Origin: Scylla paramamosain
Taxonomy: Eukaryota > Arthropoda > Malacostraca > Decapoda > Portunidae
Length of the DNA: 64,000 nt
Assembly: GCF_035594125.1 (NCBI RefSeq)
Contig: NC_087156.1
Location: forward strand, 15,204,497-15,268,496
Reading direction: 5' to 3'
The notes beneath the pieces were generated by a model. That model was not told the origin of the DNA, searched no databases, and worked only from the letters and a program-made list of their open reading frames with translations. The first letter of the stretch is position 1. Every line of letters starts with the position of its first letter. A program made the translations under genes and the position numbers. This document shows, piece by piece, positions 1 through 11,790 of this stretch.

Positions 1-274
1 GTAGACTACTGGGCGAAGGCAATGCTTGAGAAATGGTCTTTTTAAAACGTGGAAACAAGAAAATCAACAAAAAACAACAAAAAAAGGAGAATTACTCGTA
101 CTCAGATGTATGTAATGTAGAGAGGTACTATAGAAGAGCGACCTGACCTCAATACCATGGTCACAAGTTTGCCTTAATGCACGTTTGTGAAAGCCAAGGA
201 ATATGAGAGTAAAATTATCAGTTAGCTGAGTGCTGAGGAAAAAAAAAAGAAAGAGAGAGGCATGAATGGGAAGG

Positions 275-278
<4 letters not shown>

Positions 279-345
<67 letters not shown>
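279..345. repeat. (AG)n microsatellite
   Basis: About 33 uninterrupted AG units. It translates as SLSL or RERE in every frame, so frames across it are not genes. Confidence 0.97.
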
Positions 346-349
<4 letters not shown>

Positions 350-423
350 CCTCGCATGGATGTAGGCTGAGCTAAGGTCTAGGTAAACACAAGACAGAGG
401 GAGGGAAGGAACACCCACTGAAG

Positions 424-480
424 ACCACCACCACCACCACCACTACTACCTCCACCACCACCACCGCCACCAACGCCGCC
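424..480. repeat. interrupted (CCA)n trinucleotide tract
   Basis: CCA units broken by CTA, TCC and GCC steps. It lies in a short GC-rich stretch and would read as poly-Gly on the minus strand. No splice or start context supports coding use. Confidence 0.85.
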
Positions 481-664
481 AGTCAAGGAACCGAACAGAC
501 AACAAATATTAAAGGTCAGAGCTGCGCCGGCCTGCACTTTACTGACCTGATGAACGAGTCTCGGAGGGGAAGAGGTCAGCTTAGGTCTTGCCGGAACCCG
601 CCGCGCCCACACGCTACATGACCCACGTTACTCGTCCCGCCCACTTGAACTGTCTGTCTTCCCA

Positions 665-900
665 CGTTGAACTTCCTCCTCTTGTTATTCTTTTTCTTTC
701 TCTTCCTCTCCTTCTTCTTCCTCTTCCAGTTCACCTCACACTCCCATGTTGAATTTCCTTCTCCTCCCCCTCCTATTGTTGTTTTTCTTCTTCTTCTTCC
801 TCCTCCTCCTCCTCCTCCTCCTCCTCCTCCTCCTCCTCCTCCTCCTCCTCCTCTTCTTCTTCTTCTTCTTCCTCCTCCTTCTCTTCCTCTTCCTCCAGCC
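665..900. repeat. (CTT)/(CCT)n pyrimidine tract
   Basis: Nearly pure pyrimidine, with CTT units grading into about 20 CCT units (near 798-853) and back into CTT. The single-strand bias makes it a possible triplex-forming tract. The open frame across it is compositional. Confidence 0.9.
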
Positions 901-947
901 TCATCTCACGCTCACATCCACAAAGCTCCTCTCACGTTCATGGTAAT

Positions 948-1182
<235 letters not shown>

Positions 1183-1186
1183 TGTC

Positions 1187-1200
1187 TTGTTTTTCCTCAG
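1187..1200 (+). other. 3' splice-site-like sequence after a CT/GT array
   Basis: A T-rich run ends in CCTCAG followed by G, a good match to a metazoan acceptor. The polypyrimidine environment is the microsatellite itself. No plausible exon follows, because the downstream frames stay pyrimidine-biased, so this may be a decoy. Confidence 0.2.
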
Positions 1201-1661
1201 GGCGTCCCTCTTCTCATTCACACAACCATCCGCTTACTTCGTAGAAACCCGTTCTTCTTACTTGAGCAGAATTAGCATCCTCCTCTTCCTTCTCTTCTTC
1301 CACCTGCTTCTCCTCTTTCTCCTCCTCATTTTCCTTTTCTTGTATACTACTTTCATTCATAATTTTCTCGTTTTCTTTTTGCTCGTTTTCTCTTGTATGA
1401 TCTTAGTGTTCATAATTTATTTTCTTCGTTTTATGTTCTCGTAGTTTCCCTTTTTCTTTTTTTTTTTTGTCTCTGATTTGCTTCTTAATAGTGAGACTTA
1501 CATTTCCTTCTACTTCTTCTTCTTCCTCGTCCTCCCCCTTCCATTCTTTCCTTAATTCATTCCACCTACACGCTCGCTCACTCACCTCCCCTGCCCTTCT
1601 TTTCCACTTTCACTTACTCCTTCTTCCTCCATTCTTTTTAATCCCTTGGTGTTCGTTCCAC

Positions 1662-1668
<7 letters not shown>
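1201..1668. other. pyrimidine-rich non-coding stretch
   Basis: T- and CT-biased DNA without recognisable gene features. The open frames on both strands reflect the strand bias. Confidence 0.6.

Positions 1669-1724
<56 letters not shown>
1669..1724. repeat. (CT)n microsatellite
   Basis: About 28 pure CT units. Confidence 0.97.
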
Positions 1725-1727
<3 letters not shown>

Positions 1728-2888
1728 CCTGGACACGCCCCAACATGGCTACCTCTCGATTTAGAATAACAACCAGCCTTTGTTGCTCCATCTATACAAG
1801 TCCAGAATGAAGCGGTTATTCAATTCCGTGATTTGTTAGGAGTCTTGTTGTGAATGGGAGAGGCTTCAGGGAGGGGGAGGATGTTGAGTGTGTGAGAAGG
1901 TGAGGTTTACGTAGATCTTATAGTGTTTCTGTGTGTTTCTACCCTCTCTCTTCTCTTTCTCTCTCTCTATACCCTCCATCTTCTCTTTCTCTCTATATCA
2001 TGAATTTACACTTTTTTCTCACTCATTTCTTTCTAGTATGTACCCTAACTTTCTCTCCTCTTTTTCCTCCCTCCCTTTTTCTCCATCTTCTGTTTTGTTG
2101 TCTTCATTAAACATTCATCCTTACATCTAAGAGGAGAGCCCCACACATCCAGGCCCGTCCCTTCCACCGTCACTGCGCGTGCTCACCTGGCTCACAAGAA
2201 AGAAAGAAACTGTGCATTGCTCAACACCTGCATATGAGAAGAGGGGTGAGAGAGTGAATTTGCAGCCTGACTGACACACTATCTCCCCCTGGTATTTATT
2301 CTTCGTGCCAGCTCGTAAAAGAAACGAAAGGAAAAGCGTACAAAATCCACGGGTGAAGAGCACGGACGAGAGAGACAAGGAACCTTCTCGCCTTCCTTGC
2401 ATGGACCTCAGAACGGAACACGTGCCAAGTCGAGACCAGGGCCTTTCCACTGCCCACTCTCCGCCAGGGTCCTCGCAGTAGCCAAGCACGTCCCCATAAA
2501 CCTCCTCCCGTGGGTGTTCTTGGCGACAGGACGCTGGTCAGGCTGTCGAGGTGCAGGGGCGGGATGGTGAAGCAAGCAGCGAGCGTCCACGTCCCAGCAG
2601 ATCAAGCGAGGTCAAACGAGGGAGCTTGAAAGGGTCAGTTTTTGCTTTGCGTTTATATTTTAAGACCCCGCAGCGGACAACGTGATGGGGGCAAATTGCA
2701 GCAGCGGTGTCTTGGGTCCTGGTGGATGTGTGGTGCACTGGCTGGGGCGGGGATGGGACACGGCAGGGCAAGCTGGGGCGTGGGGAAGGGTGGTGGTAAT
2801 GGAAGTGTGGAGGCGAGACAAGGTGGGGACAAAGTCAAGCGAGGGAGAGATAAGAATGCAAATGTCTCAATAAAAGATTTTCCAGCTC
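1725..2888. other. unique non-coding sequence
   Basis: Starts pyrimidine-rich (to about 2130), then has mixed composition. Several 60-165 codon frames overlap on both strands with no recognisable domain. I see no supportable gene. Confidence 0.5.
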
Positions 2889-2910
2889 GACACACACACA
2901 CACACACACA

Positions 2911-2989
<79 letters not shown>
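2889..2989. repeat. compound (CA)n-(CT)n microsatellite
   Basis: About 12 CA units directly joined to about 38 CT units. Confidence 0.97.
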
Positions 2990-2992
<3 letters not shown>

Positions 2993-3462
2993 CCCTTGAT
3001 TTGGAAATATAAAGATTTACTTAAGAAGATTTATACATCACAAGCTGCAAGAGGAAAAATGAGACTCCCGCATAATATTCCCATCTTGTTTAGCTTAGGC
3101 TCGGCAAAGCACTACCTCTCCTTACTGATTAAGAAATAACCTCAAAAATACGACTTGCCCAAGCGTCCTTACCCTAGTCCAAACAAGCAAATCCACTTAC
3201 ATCCCTCCCTCCCTCCTTCCTTCCTTCCCTCTCTCATTTCCTCTTACTCATACATTTCCTTTTTCCGTCGTTCACTCCTTCACTCCACCCACTTTAAAAT
3301 TTCCATCTTTTCCTCTCTCCCTCCTTCATTTTCTCTCCTCAATAAATTTCCTCCTTCCCTCCTTTATCTTTTCACTCCACCCACTTAAAAATGTCCCTCT
3401 TTTCCTTTTTCTTCATTCATATTCCTCTTTCTATTTTTTTCCTTCCTTCCTTTCTTCTCGCA

Positions 3463-3895
3463 ATGGATGAATGGGTGGATGGATTAGTGGGTGGTTGTGG
3501 GTGTGGATGGGTGGGTGGGTGTGCAGCGTATAGTAAGGTGGATGGAGGGGGTGGGTGTGGGTGAGTGGATTGGTGGGTGAATGAGGGTGGGTGGGTGGGT
3601 GGGTGAGCGGGTAGGAGATAAATGAATGGATGGGTGGGCGCGTTTGTAGGTAGTGTGTGGTACGTGGATGCGTGGATGTGGTAGAGTGGGTGGCTGGATG
3701 GATGGGTTAATGGAGAAGAGTGGGATGGTGCGTGTGAGTGGGTGTATAGATGGATGGGATAATGGCTGTGGGTGAGTGGGTTTGAGTGGGTGAATGAATA
3801 GATATGGTTGAATAGCTGAGTAGATGGGTGGATGTGGTTGAGTAAGGAGGTGGATGGCTTGGTGAACGTTATATAAGTTTGTGTGAATCCACGTG
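3463..3895. repeat. degenerate GGGTGGAT-type minisatellite
   Basis: About 430 bp of imperfect TGGATGGG and GGGTGGGT words on the plus strand, punctuated by TGAGTGGG variants. On the minus strand it is open for 163 codons as a His/Pro/Thr/Ser-rich peptide, a by-product of the 4-bp words. It contains a stretch of five consecutive GGGT words (3585-3605). Confidence 0.85.
3585..3605 (+). other. G-quadruplex motif with single-T loops
   Basis: Five GGG tracts are separated by single T residues. One-nucleotide loops are known to give very stable parallel quadruplexes. Related words recur near 3499-3521. Confidence 0.6.
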
Positions 3896-3936
3896 TTGTT
3901 TTCACCAAGCCTGAGTCTACACTACATATATTTTTT

Positions 3937-4402
3937 GGTTAAGTTAGGTTAGGTTAGGTTAGGTTAAGTTTGGTTAAATTAGGTCTGCTTAGGTTAAGTT
4001 TGGTTAGGTTAAGTTAGATTAGGTTAGGTTAGGTTTGGTTTGGTTTGGTTAGGTTAAGTTAGATTTGGTTAGGTTAAGTTAGGTTAGGTTAGGTTAGGTT
4101 TGGTTAGGTTAGGTTAGGTTAGGTTTTGGTTAGGTTTGGTTTGGTTAGGTTTGGTTTGGTTAGGTTAGGTTTGGTTAGGTTAGGTTAGGTTAGGTTAGGT
4201 TAGGTTAGGTTAGGTTTGGTTAGGTTTGGTTTGGTTAGGTTAAGTTAGATTTCGTTAGGTTAGATTAGGTTTGGTTAGGTTAGGTTAGGCTAGGCTAGGT
4301 TAGGTTAGGTTAGGTTAGGTTAGATTAGGTAGGTTAGATTAGGTTAGGTTAGGTTAGGTTAGGTTAGGTTAGGTTAGGGTTAGGTTAGATTAGGTTAGGT
4401 TA
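3937..4402 (+). repeat. interstitial TTAGG-like (arthropod telomere motif) array
   Basis: About 93 five-base units read TTAGG on the plus strand, interspersed with TTTGG, TTAAG, TTAGA and CTAGG variants and one extra-G unit near 4377. TTAGG is the canonical arthropod telomere repeat. The degeneracy and unique DNA on both sides argue for an old internal array, not a chromosome end. Confidence 0.85.
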
Positions 4403-4790
4403 CCATACACCCTGAGGTCTATTTGAACTTAGACCGATCTGTCTTCAGGATCATCTAAACTAAGACCTATCCGACCCGAGTGTGATTTGCCTCAGTACTA
4501 AATGACTTATCGAGAAAGGGAAGAAATGAAGTCAAAAGTTTGATGATGAGTAGCGGAGAGAGGAGGAGGAGGAGGAGGAGGAAGAGGAGGAGGAAGAGGA
4601 TTCAAGAGTGCTATCAGGTTGCTCTCAGGAAGGGCAGAAGGGAAGAGGACGCCGAAGACAACATTTGCACGCTCTTAAAGGAGTGTTTTCTGATGCAGAA
4701 TAAATACTTGAATAAATACATAAGATAAATACATAAACAAATATTTAAATACATAAATATTCGGCCGTGGAAAACGTGATGTGAGGCCAC

Positions 4791-4793
<3 letters not shown>
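4403..4793. other. short unique segment with a GGA tract
   Basis: Right flank of the telomere-like array. It contains a small hairpin-capable GGTCTA/TAGACC pair near 4416-4435 and a GGA-rich tract (about 4559-4600). The 62-codon frame over it is purine-driven. Confidence 0.5.
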
Positions 4794-4872
<79 letters not shown>

Positions 4873-4893
4873 TGTGTGTGTGTGTGTGTGTGT
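4794..4893. repeat. compound (GA)n-(GT)n microsatellite
   Basis: About 38 GA units directly followed by about 11 GT units. Confidence 0.97.
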
Positions 4894-4899
4894 CACCAC

Positions 4900-6395
4900 G
4901 TGCCTGATGAAGGTTTAATGTCAGCGTATGCAGTAGAGGGCTCATAGTTTTATTATTGTTATTGGTTCTGCGGGATGTAATATACTGGAGGAGAGATGCT
5001 TAGGGTCTCTGCTTCGGATCCTGCACACGTGGAGGGAGGCAGGGAGGAGGCACACGACCGGTTGGAGTTTCATGATAAAATAAAAATCCGCTCATTCTAT
5101 CCTGTTAATTTGGCCAACCTCAGCAGCATTCGCCTCCCTTTTATAGCACTTAAATTTTCTCTTCTCTTCTATTTTTCTCTTCTTTTTCTTTTTTTCGAAT
5201 TTTCTCCATTTTTCTCTGGTTACTTTGTCTTATATCGATTCCCCTTCTTTTCCTTTTTTTTCCATGTTCCTCTTCATTTTCTTCCACCTCACTCTTTTCT
5301 TCCTCTTCTTCCATCTATCTGATGTCATTGTTCCCCTTATTATATTTCACTGTCCTCCTCCAACATATTCCTCTTATATTCCTCTTTAAGTCTTCGCCTT
5401 TATTTCCATCCCTTTGTTTTCCCTTCCTTTAGAAAACGTCTCTTTCGTATCAGCTGGCGTCCCTTCCTCCAGATCTTTTATTATGTCCCACAGCCATTCT
5501 TCTGTTTCACTGTCTCTCCTGTAAGTCTCCATTTTTCCCTAACATTTTCTGTCCCCTCTTTCAAAATTCATATTCTTTAAAGTAAAGACTGGTGCTTTAT
5601 ACATCGTTTCTACTCCCCTAGCACTCTGCACATCCCCTCTGAGGGCAGCAGGGAGATGGTGGGGGAAAGGGAAGAGGGAAGCGATTGCAATGCATGGCGC
5701 GGCGCACTTTGCAAGATTGATGAGGGAGGTAGGGCGCGCCCCTGACGCTTGCCGCCTCGAGGGCCGCGCATGTTGCAAACTGGAGCACTTGTTCCGATTA
5801 CCATCATCATCTCTCACACCTCCGGCCGCCCCTCTCCTTTCTGCCCTTAATAGCGTCCTCATATGTTACGCCAGGTGGGAGGAGCGGCTGCCTCGCGACG
5901 CTGACTCTGTTGTTCCGGGATGCAGCGAGTCACTTTTCTCGCCCCTCTCCCTGCCACCGAAGACAAAGCCGCACAACTTGCCGCGGTGACGGACACGGAC
6001 GAGGAATGACGTGGACAACTGCAGCTGCATTTAAATATCTCCAGGGACGCTGCGTGGCCGTGGGGCGCTGCAGCGAGGTCATCATGAGCTTTCCGCCTTC
6101 TCTCTCTCTCCCCTCTCCCACTCCTCCTCTCACTCTCCAGCGGAATATTTATCTTCTCTTCCCGATTTGAGAATAATGAGTCATTCACAAACGGGTAACA
6201 GGTCACTTGTCTGCGTCCGTATGGCTGCAGCCTGATTTCAACGTGTGATTTATCAGCCCTGACGTGGACGACCCGCTGTGCCTGTTGTTATTGCCAGTCC
6301 GCGGCCCCGCCTCTGAATAACGAGGCAAGGAGAGCCCCAAGTATCCACGGTAGGACTTATAGTTATTGCTACATAATTGCCTTGTGGAGAGTGAG
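4900..6395. other. unique sequence, T-rich then GC-rich
   Basis: 5140-5600 is T/C-rich and open by composition. 5640-6100 is GC-rich with overlapping frames on both strands and no recognisable domain. Nothing supports a gene. Confidence 0.5.
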
Positions 6396-6398
6396 AGA

Positions 6399-6522
<124 letters not shown>

Positions 6523-6629
6523 GCCATCCAAGCTGCTCTCTGTCGGGAGGGAGGGAGGCAGTAAATCAATTGGTGATCTCGATCGTTCCTATGCATAAAT
6601 AAAAGATACATGGCCGGGGGCAGAGGTGA

Positions 6630-6677
6630 GCGGCGGCGGCGGCGGCTGCGGCGACGGCGGCGAAGGAGGAGGAGGGC
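6630..6677. repeat. (CGG)n tract with GGA tail
   Basis: CGG units with TGC and GAC interruptions passing into GGA. It would encode poly-Arg in one frame, with no gene context. Confidence 0.85.
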
Positions 6678-6763
6678 TTATGATAAGTACGTATATTGTC
6701 TTGGTGGATATGAATTTGCTCCTTCTTTGGGCGCGTCTATACATTTTGATGAACTCTTAAACG

Positions 6764-6872
<109 letters not shown>

Positions 6873-6977
6873 ATATGCAGTTCATACACGTTCAGCCAAC
6901 TGCTACTTAATTTCCAACGGGCTTTAATGGATTTGAATCAATAACACTGGGAAGAAAAAGACGATGCGCAATACTGG

Positions 6978-6981
<4 letters not shown>

Positions 6982-7062
<81 letters not shown>

Positions 7063-7095
7063 GAGAGAGAGAGAGAGAGAGAGAGGAAGAGAGAA
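6982..7095. repeat. (GA)n microsatellite with GGAA interruptions
   Basis: GA array that is pure to about 7059, then broken twice by a GGAA step near its right end. Confidence 0.95.
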
Positions 7096-7501
7096 ACTAT
7101 TTATAATGTTGCGTATAAGTCAATGTTGGTGATGGTGACAGGTATAGAGTTATGGTGCAATGAGGTGATGACGCAGTGGCGCGAGGTACAGTGCAATATG
7201 ATGGTGACGAAGCGTAACACGTATATGGTTTGGCTCGATGTGTTGATACGCTACATTAGGGTCAGCGTCACGTACTACACACATATATAAGGGTAGACAG
7301 ATATACGAGGGCTTGTATTGAATGTTCCAGCCAATGCACGGGTGACTGGGAAGCGACTGGCGTGAATAACAGGATGAGTAAACGTTTTCACGCCTGTGTT
7401 TGAATATTTAAATCAACATGAACGTATAATAAGAGAGAAGAGAAAAATAAAGGTGAGGGAAGCTGTTTCTAAATGGCCACAATACCATATGACTGGATGA
7501 G

Positions 7502-7560
7502 AACATAGGAACAGGAGGGAAGCTGCAAGAAAACAATAGGCAGTCCACGTAATGTAGCAC
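7502..7560 (-). mobile_element. non-LTR retroelement 3' tail fragment (family R)
   Basis: On the minus strand this matches the 3' part of the repeats at 53028-53196 and 61021-61250: the CTTCTTGCAG-type core, then CTTCCCTCCTGTTC and a TATGTTCTC-like tail. Only the terminal ~60 bp is visible. It is diverged and lies in an A-rich tract. Confidence 0.5.
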
Positions 7561-7938
<378 letters not shown>

Positions 7939-8193
7939 CAGCAGATCGTGAGCAGTATTTCTTCCTCCCCTCGTTCTCTTCCTATATATTGTCAACTAAT
8001 TGTTCCATTCATTCCCCTCCCTCAATTACTTAGCCACTTAGCAATAAATACATCCCGGTATATATTTCCTGCAATATATAAGCAATCTTTCAGTGGATAG
8101 ATTAAACTTTGAACCCGAGATCCGATATATCTTTCACCAGCCAATATATACGACTTGATACTTTACATTTCCCTTCATCATTGTTATTCTATT

Positions 8194-8199
<6 letters not shown>

Positions 8200-8287
<88 letters not shown>

Positions 8288-8296
8288 TCTCTCTCT
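8200..8296. repeat. (CT)n microsatellite
   Basis: About 48 CT units with one CA interruption at 8281. Confidence 0.97.
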
Positions 8297-8363
8297 TTCA
8301 TTCTATTTTTATTTCTAGCATGCCAATTCTCCTACACCAACGCGCTACCCACCCATCCACCTA

Positions 8364-8411
8364 CACCCACACACACACAAACACACACCCACACACCCAC
8401 CCACACGCACA
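8364..8411. repeat. imperfect (CA)n tract
   Basis: CACA broken by CCC and AAA steps. Confidence 0.85.
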
Positions 8412-10129
8412 GTATTCATTGCTCCTTGGCCTCAGCATCTGCCTCCCCCGCCTGCAGGAGGAGGCGTCGTGCCACGCATGCTAAACCCAGCTTCCCTCCT
8501 ACCCACCAGCTTCTCCGCCTCGCTTCACTCCCACCGGCCTAAACATTAACGAAGGAAGCGAGAGACAAAGGCGTGAAAAATAGTAATGAAGTACAATTAT
8601 TCTGCCTCCAGCCGTATTTTAAGTGGCAGCCGATATCTCCTGACGGCGTGTCGGTCTAGCGGCGGTGGTCCCCCTCGCGTGTCTCCGACAGGTAGCGGAA
8701 GGTCAAAGGTCCCCCTCACCTGCAGGTACTTTACTGCCTCGGCGGCGCCTGCAATGAAGCTTAATTACCCGCCTAATGCACCTGGGAAGCGGGCGGGAGG
8801 GGAGGATGCGTCGTGCGATAGTGTCTCCTGCAGCAAATTATTAGTGATAAATAATGCATCCGACACGGTATCTGTACAGGACTTTTACTCCGGCCAGGCC
8901 CTCGGCGCGCCCCGCACCCACGCATGTCATGGAGGAAATTGTGTCTCAGGAAGCTGAATATTAAGTTAAATACAAATGAAGGATGAAAAATTCGTGCCAC
9001 GATTCACATTCGTTTTATTCTCGGTGACTGGATATTTCGTTCTCAGATTTTCCTTGAAATCTAATGGTGTGGCCAGCCTCGCAGAGAACACGGACTGACT
9101 TCTTCCCGTGTCGCATTTTCGAATAATTTCCTTTCATATTTTCTCCCGTGAGTCACACTACACCTCCTGGTCCGCTGCACTTGTCTCATCAACAACACCT
9201 GACTCATCCAGTGAAACTAATGAGGCTCCTGACATTTTGTTGTAGGCTGGCCACAGCTTCTGTCGACCAAAAAATACTTGTTTATTCTCCTTGCGGTAAC
9301 GCCCCCGCCAGTCTGTCCCTCCTGGCCCTGTCCTCCCTGACGCCTTTCCAGCACTCTATCCTTCATTTGCTGTTCACGGCATCACCTGCACGGCCGCCAC
9401 TCCCTGCCTGCGTGCCTGAACTACCCATGGAGAGCCGTTCATCATGACGCCTCCTCCATGACGGTATTTATCCTCATACACGCGGAATAAAGCGCGTGAG
9501 GAGCACACAGATAACCGGTTAGTGGCGTGAGACATTTTGCTATCGCTCCACTCAGTACCCCGGCGAGGAGGCCACGCACAAGTTCAGCAGGAGCCTGGCG
9601 TGCGGGACTCCTGACCTTCGTTGTCACCTGATGGCGACTCGGTGTCCAGCGCCTTTGTTCGACAGCACATTTGTTGGTGCGGAAAATAATCACTAGCGCC
9701 ACAAAGACATAATATATGCATGCGTCTGCCCCCGTGTTGCCATATTTCACCCACTGAGGCAGGTCGCCGCGGGATCTCCGGAGCCAAGAGAAGCCGCCCG
9801 CCGGAGGGTTCCTCGTGTCAAGAAACCATTACTAATTTAATAATTGTAATGATGCTTATAATAAATTCCCTCCCTTATATTCAAATGATTTTCGAGAGTA
9901 AAAGGTTTTGTTGATGGGAAAAAAAAAAAAAAACACCAGAGAGAAGAGATTAAGTTCTGGAACGAAACAAATCTTTTCTTTCGGGGACATTTACTGAACT
10001 CAACAAAAGAAGCAACAGTCCAAACCTACCACAGCCTCCCTTTTGTCCGGGGCGAAGAACTCCAGCTTGGCGAAGATTTATCCCTGCAGAGGCCGAGCTG
10101 TACCCTTCCCAGCACAATGGCAGACGGCG
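8412..10129. other. unique sequence, possible regulatory DNA
   Basis: GC-rich blocks alternate with AT-rich words. At 8755-8860 GC-rich DNA contains TTAATTA, AAATTATTA and AATAATGCA words, a pattern common in developmental non-coding elements. The 123-codon frame at 8586-8957 has no recognisable domain. Confidence 0.4.
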
Positions 10130-10172
10130 GGTGGCGGGCGGGGGGCGGGGGCGGGCAGGGGCGGGGGTCATG
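10130..10172 (+). other. G-quadruplex-prone GGGCGG tract
   Basis: More than five runs of three to six G are separated by single C or CA. It could be a quadruplex or a GC-box/SP-type site. No adjacent gene start is visible. Confidence 0.5.
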
Positions 10173-10317
10173 ATGGACAACCCAACAAGCACTGCGGGTC
10201 CCTCACGGCCGGCGAGTCTAAGAAAAGAAAGGAAAAAAAGAAAAGCTACTTAAGACACAAAGGCCGCGGCACCCAGCGTCCAGAAATATATATAATTTGA
10301 CACGTTTCAAAAATTAC

Positions 10318-10322
<5 letters not shown>

Positions 10323-10388
<66 letters not shown>
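10323..10388. repeat. (CT)n microsatellite
   Basis: About 33 pure CT units. Confidence 0.97.
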
Positions 10389-10392
<4 letters not shown>

Positions 10393-10904
10393 ACTGGACA
10401 AAAATATTCAGCACGGGACACAAATCCAACATGGACACAAGACAGGCTTCTCGTCCACCTCGCGCTTCACCTGTCCTGCTGCTCCACCTCGCCGTGACTC
10501 CGCTATGACAACACCCTGCCCTACACAACACGTTCCCAATTAAGCTAAACCCTCCGTGGCCTCATGTAAATTTATGCGAGGCGTTTTACTCACACCGAAC
10601 AAGTTTTCTGAGTCCACTTCTGGCACGTTAAGGTTGCAGAGACGTTTTTCTTTTGTTTGTCTCTAGCGGAATTAGCGCGGTCCGGGTCTCTTCCGTATTT
10701 GGCACGTGTCTTGCATATCCCAGAAGCCCTCCACCCCAGGCGTGCTTGTTCAAGGGCTCCGATTATTCTTGTGGCGTGAGTCAGACATGGATTCATCACT
10801 CCCAGCAGTGATGCATCGCCCCCTCCCGCCTCGGCCCCCCGGCAGGCCACGGACGGCGAAAAACACAGGTTGCTCATGGTAGACATTAGTGTTGTTCCTG
10901 GTGT
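10389..10904. other. unique sequence
   Basis: Mixed composition. Overlapping frames on the minus strand (10590-10950) lack a recognisable domain. I see nothing else. Confidence 0.5.
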
Positions 10905-11315
10905 GAAAATATGCTTCCTCTACCTTTTTGTTCCTCCGGAGAGAGCTCAAGGTGGGTTTGCATGATTATAAAATGAGGTCTGATGTTATGTCCAGGTTGC
11001 AGTTTCAAGGAGATGAGTGAATATATGCGCAAAACTTCATTGTTATTTAGCCAAAAATCTGCTTCCTTTTTTCTCATTCCAGGAAGACCTCAAGGTTGTT
11101 TTTGGATGATAATAAAATGAGGTCTGATGTCAAATCCGGGTTGTAAATTCAAAGAGTGACCAAACATGCACAAAATATTGTTCTTAGTATTGATAAACTG
11201 TATGCTACCACCAATATCTACTTTTCTTTCTCCAGGAAGATCTCAAGGTGGATTCTGATGACTATATAATGAAGGCTGACATCAAGTCCACGTTCTACTT
11301 AAATATAAATAAATA
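10905..11315. repeat. imperfect tandem repeat, 3 units of ~143-153 bp
   Basis: The core CTCAAGG recurs at 10946, 11089 and 11242. Each is preceded by a pyrimidine tract and a CCAGGAAGA-like word (CCGGAGAGA in the first unit) and followed by ATAATGAGG/ATAATGAAGG and a GATGT..AAGTCC-type segment. Spacing is 143 and 153 bp. The reading frame is not conserved between units. Confidence 0.85.
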
Positions 11316-11330
11316 AATAAATAAATAATT
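11301..11330. repeat. (AAAT)n short tandem repeat
   Basis: About six AAAT units at the right edge of the ~150-bp tandem repeat. Confidence 0.85.
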
Positions 11331-11655
11331 CAAGATCCATGTAAGCTGTGCATAAACTGATTCAAGCAGACTAAATTCACAATAAAAAGTTTCCTTCCTT
11401 CAAACTTCATCTTTACAAACCTCCTTTCATGGCTACCTTTCATTTAGGCAGCAATTAGGCAGGTACCATTCTTAACAGCTCGTCGGGGTTCGGGGTGCAA
11501 AGTTTTCATTGGCAGCAGTACAGGCAGGGCGAGCACAGCGAGAGGCTTAATGGTGCGAATGTACGTGTGTGTGCGGAAGTTATGTTCGCGATGTCATAAA
11601 CAACGCACAGAAAAAGTGTCATATTTCATGGATGCACGCATACACACACGCACAC

Positions 11656-11790
<135 letters not shown>

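Noticed and set aside
3417..3908. 163-codon His/Pro/Thr/Ser-rich minus-strand frame
   Set aside because: It follows the 4-bp CCAC/CCAT words of the degenerate minisatellite.
3937..4402. True chromosome end
   Set aside because: The array is degenerate, short and has complex sequence on both sides.
8717..8760. Possible minus-strand microexon reading A-A-E-A-V-K-Y-L-Q before a CAG/GTGAGG donor
   Set aside because: The upstream acceptor lacks a pyrimidine tract and an in-frame stop lies close upstream.
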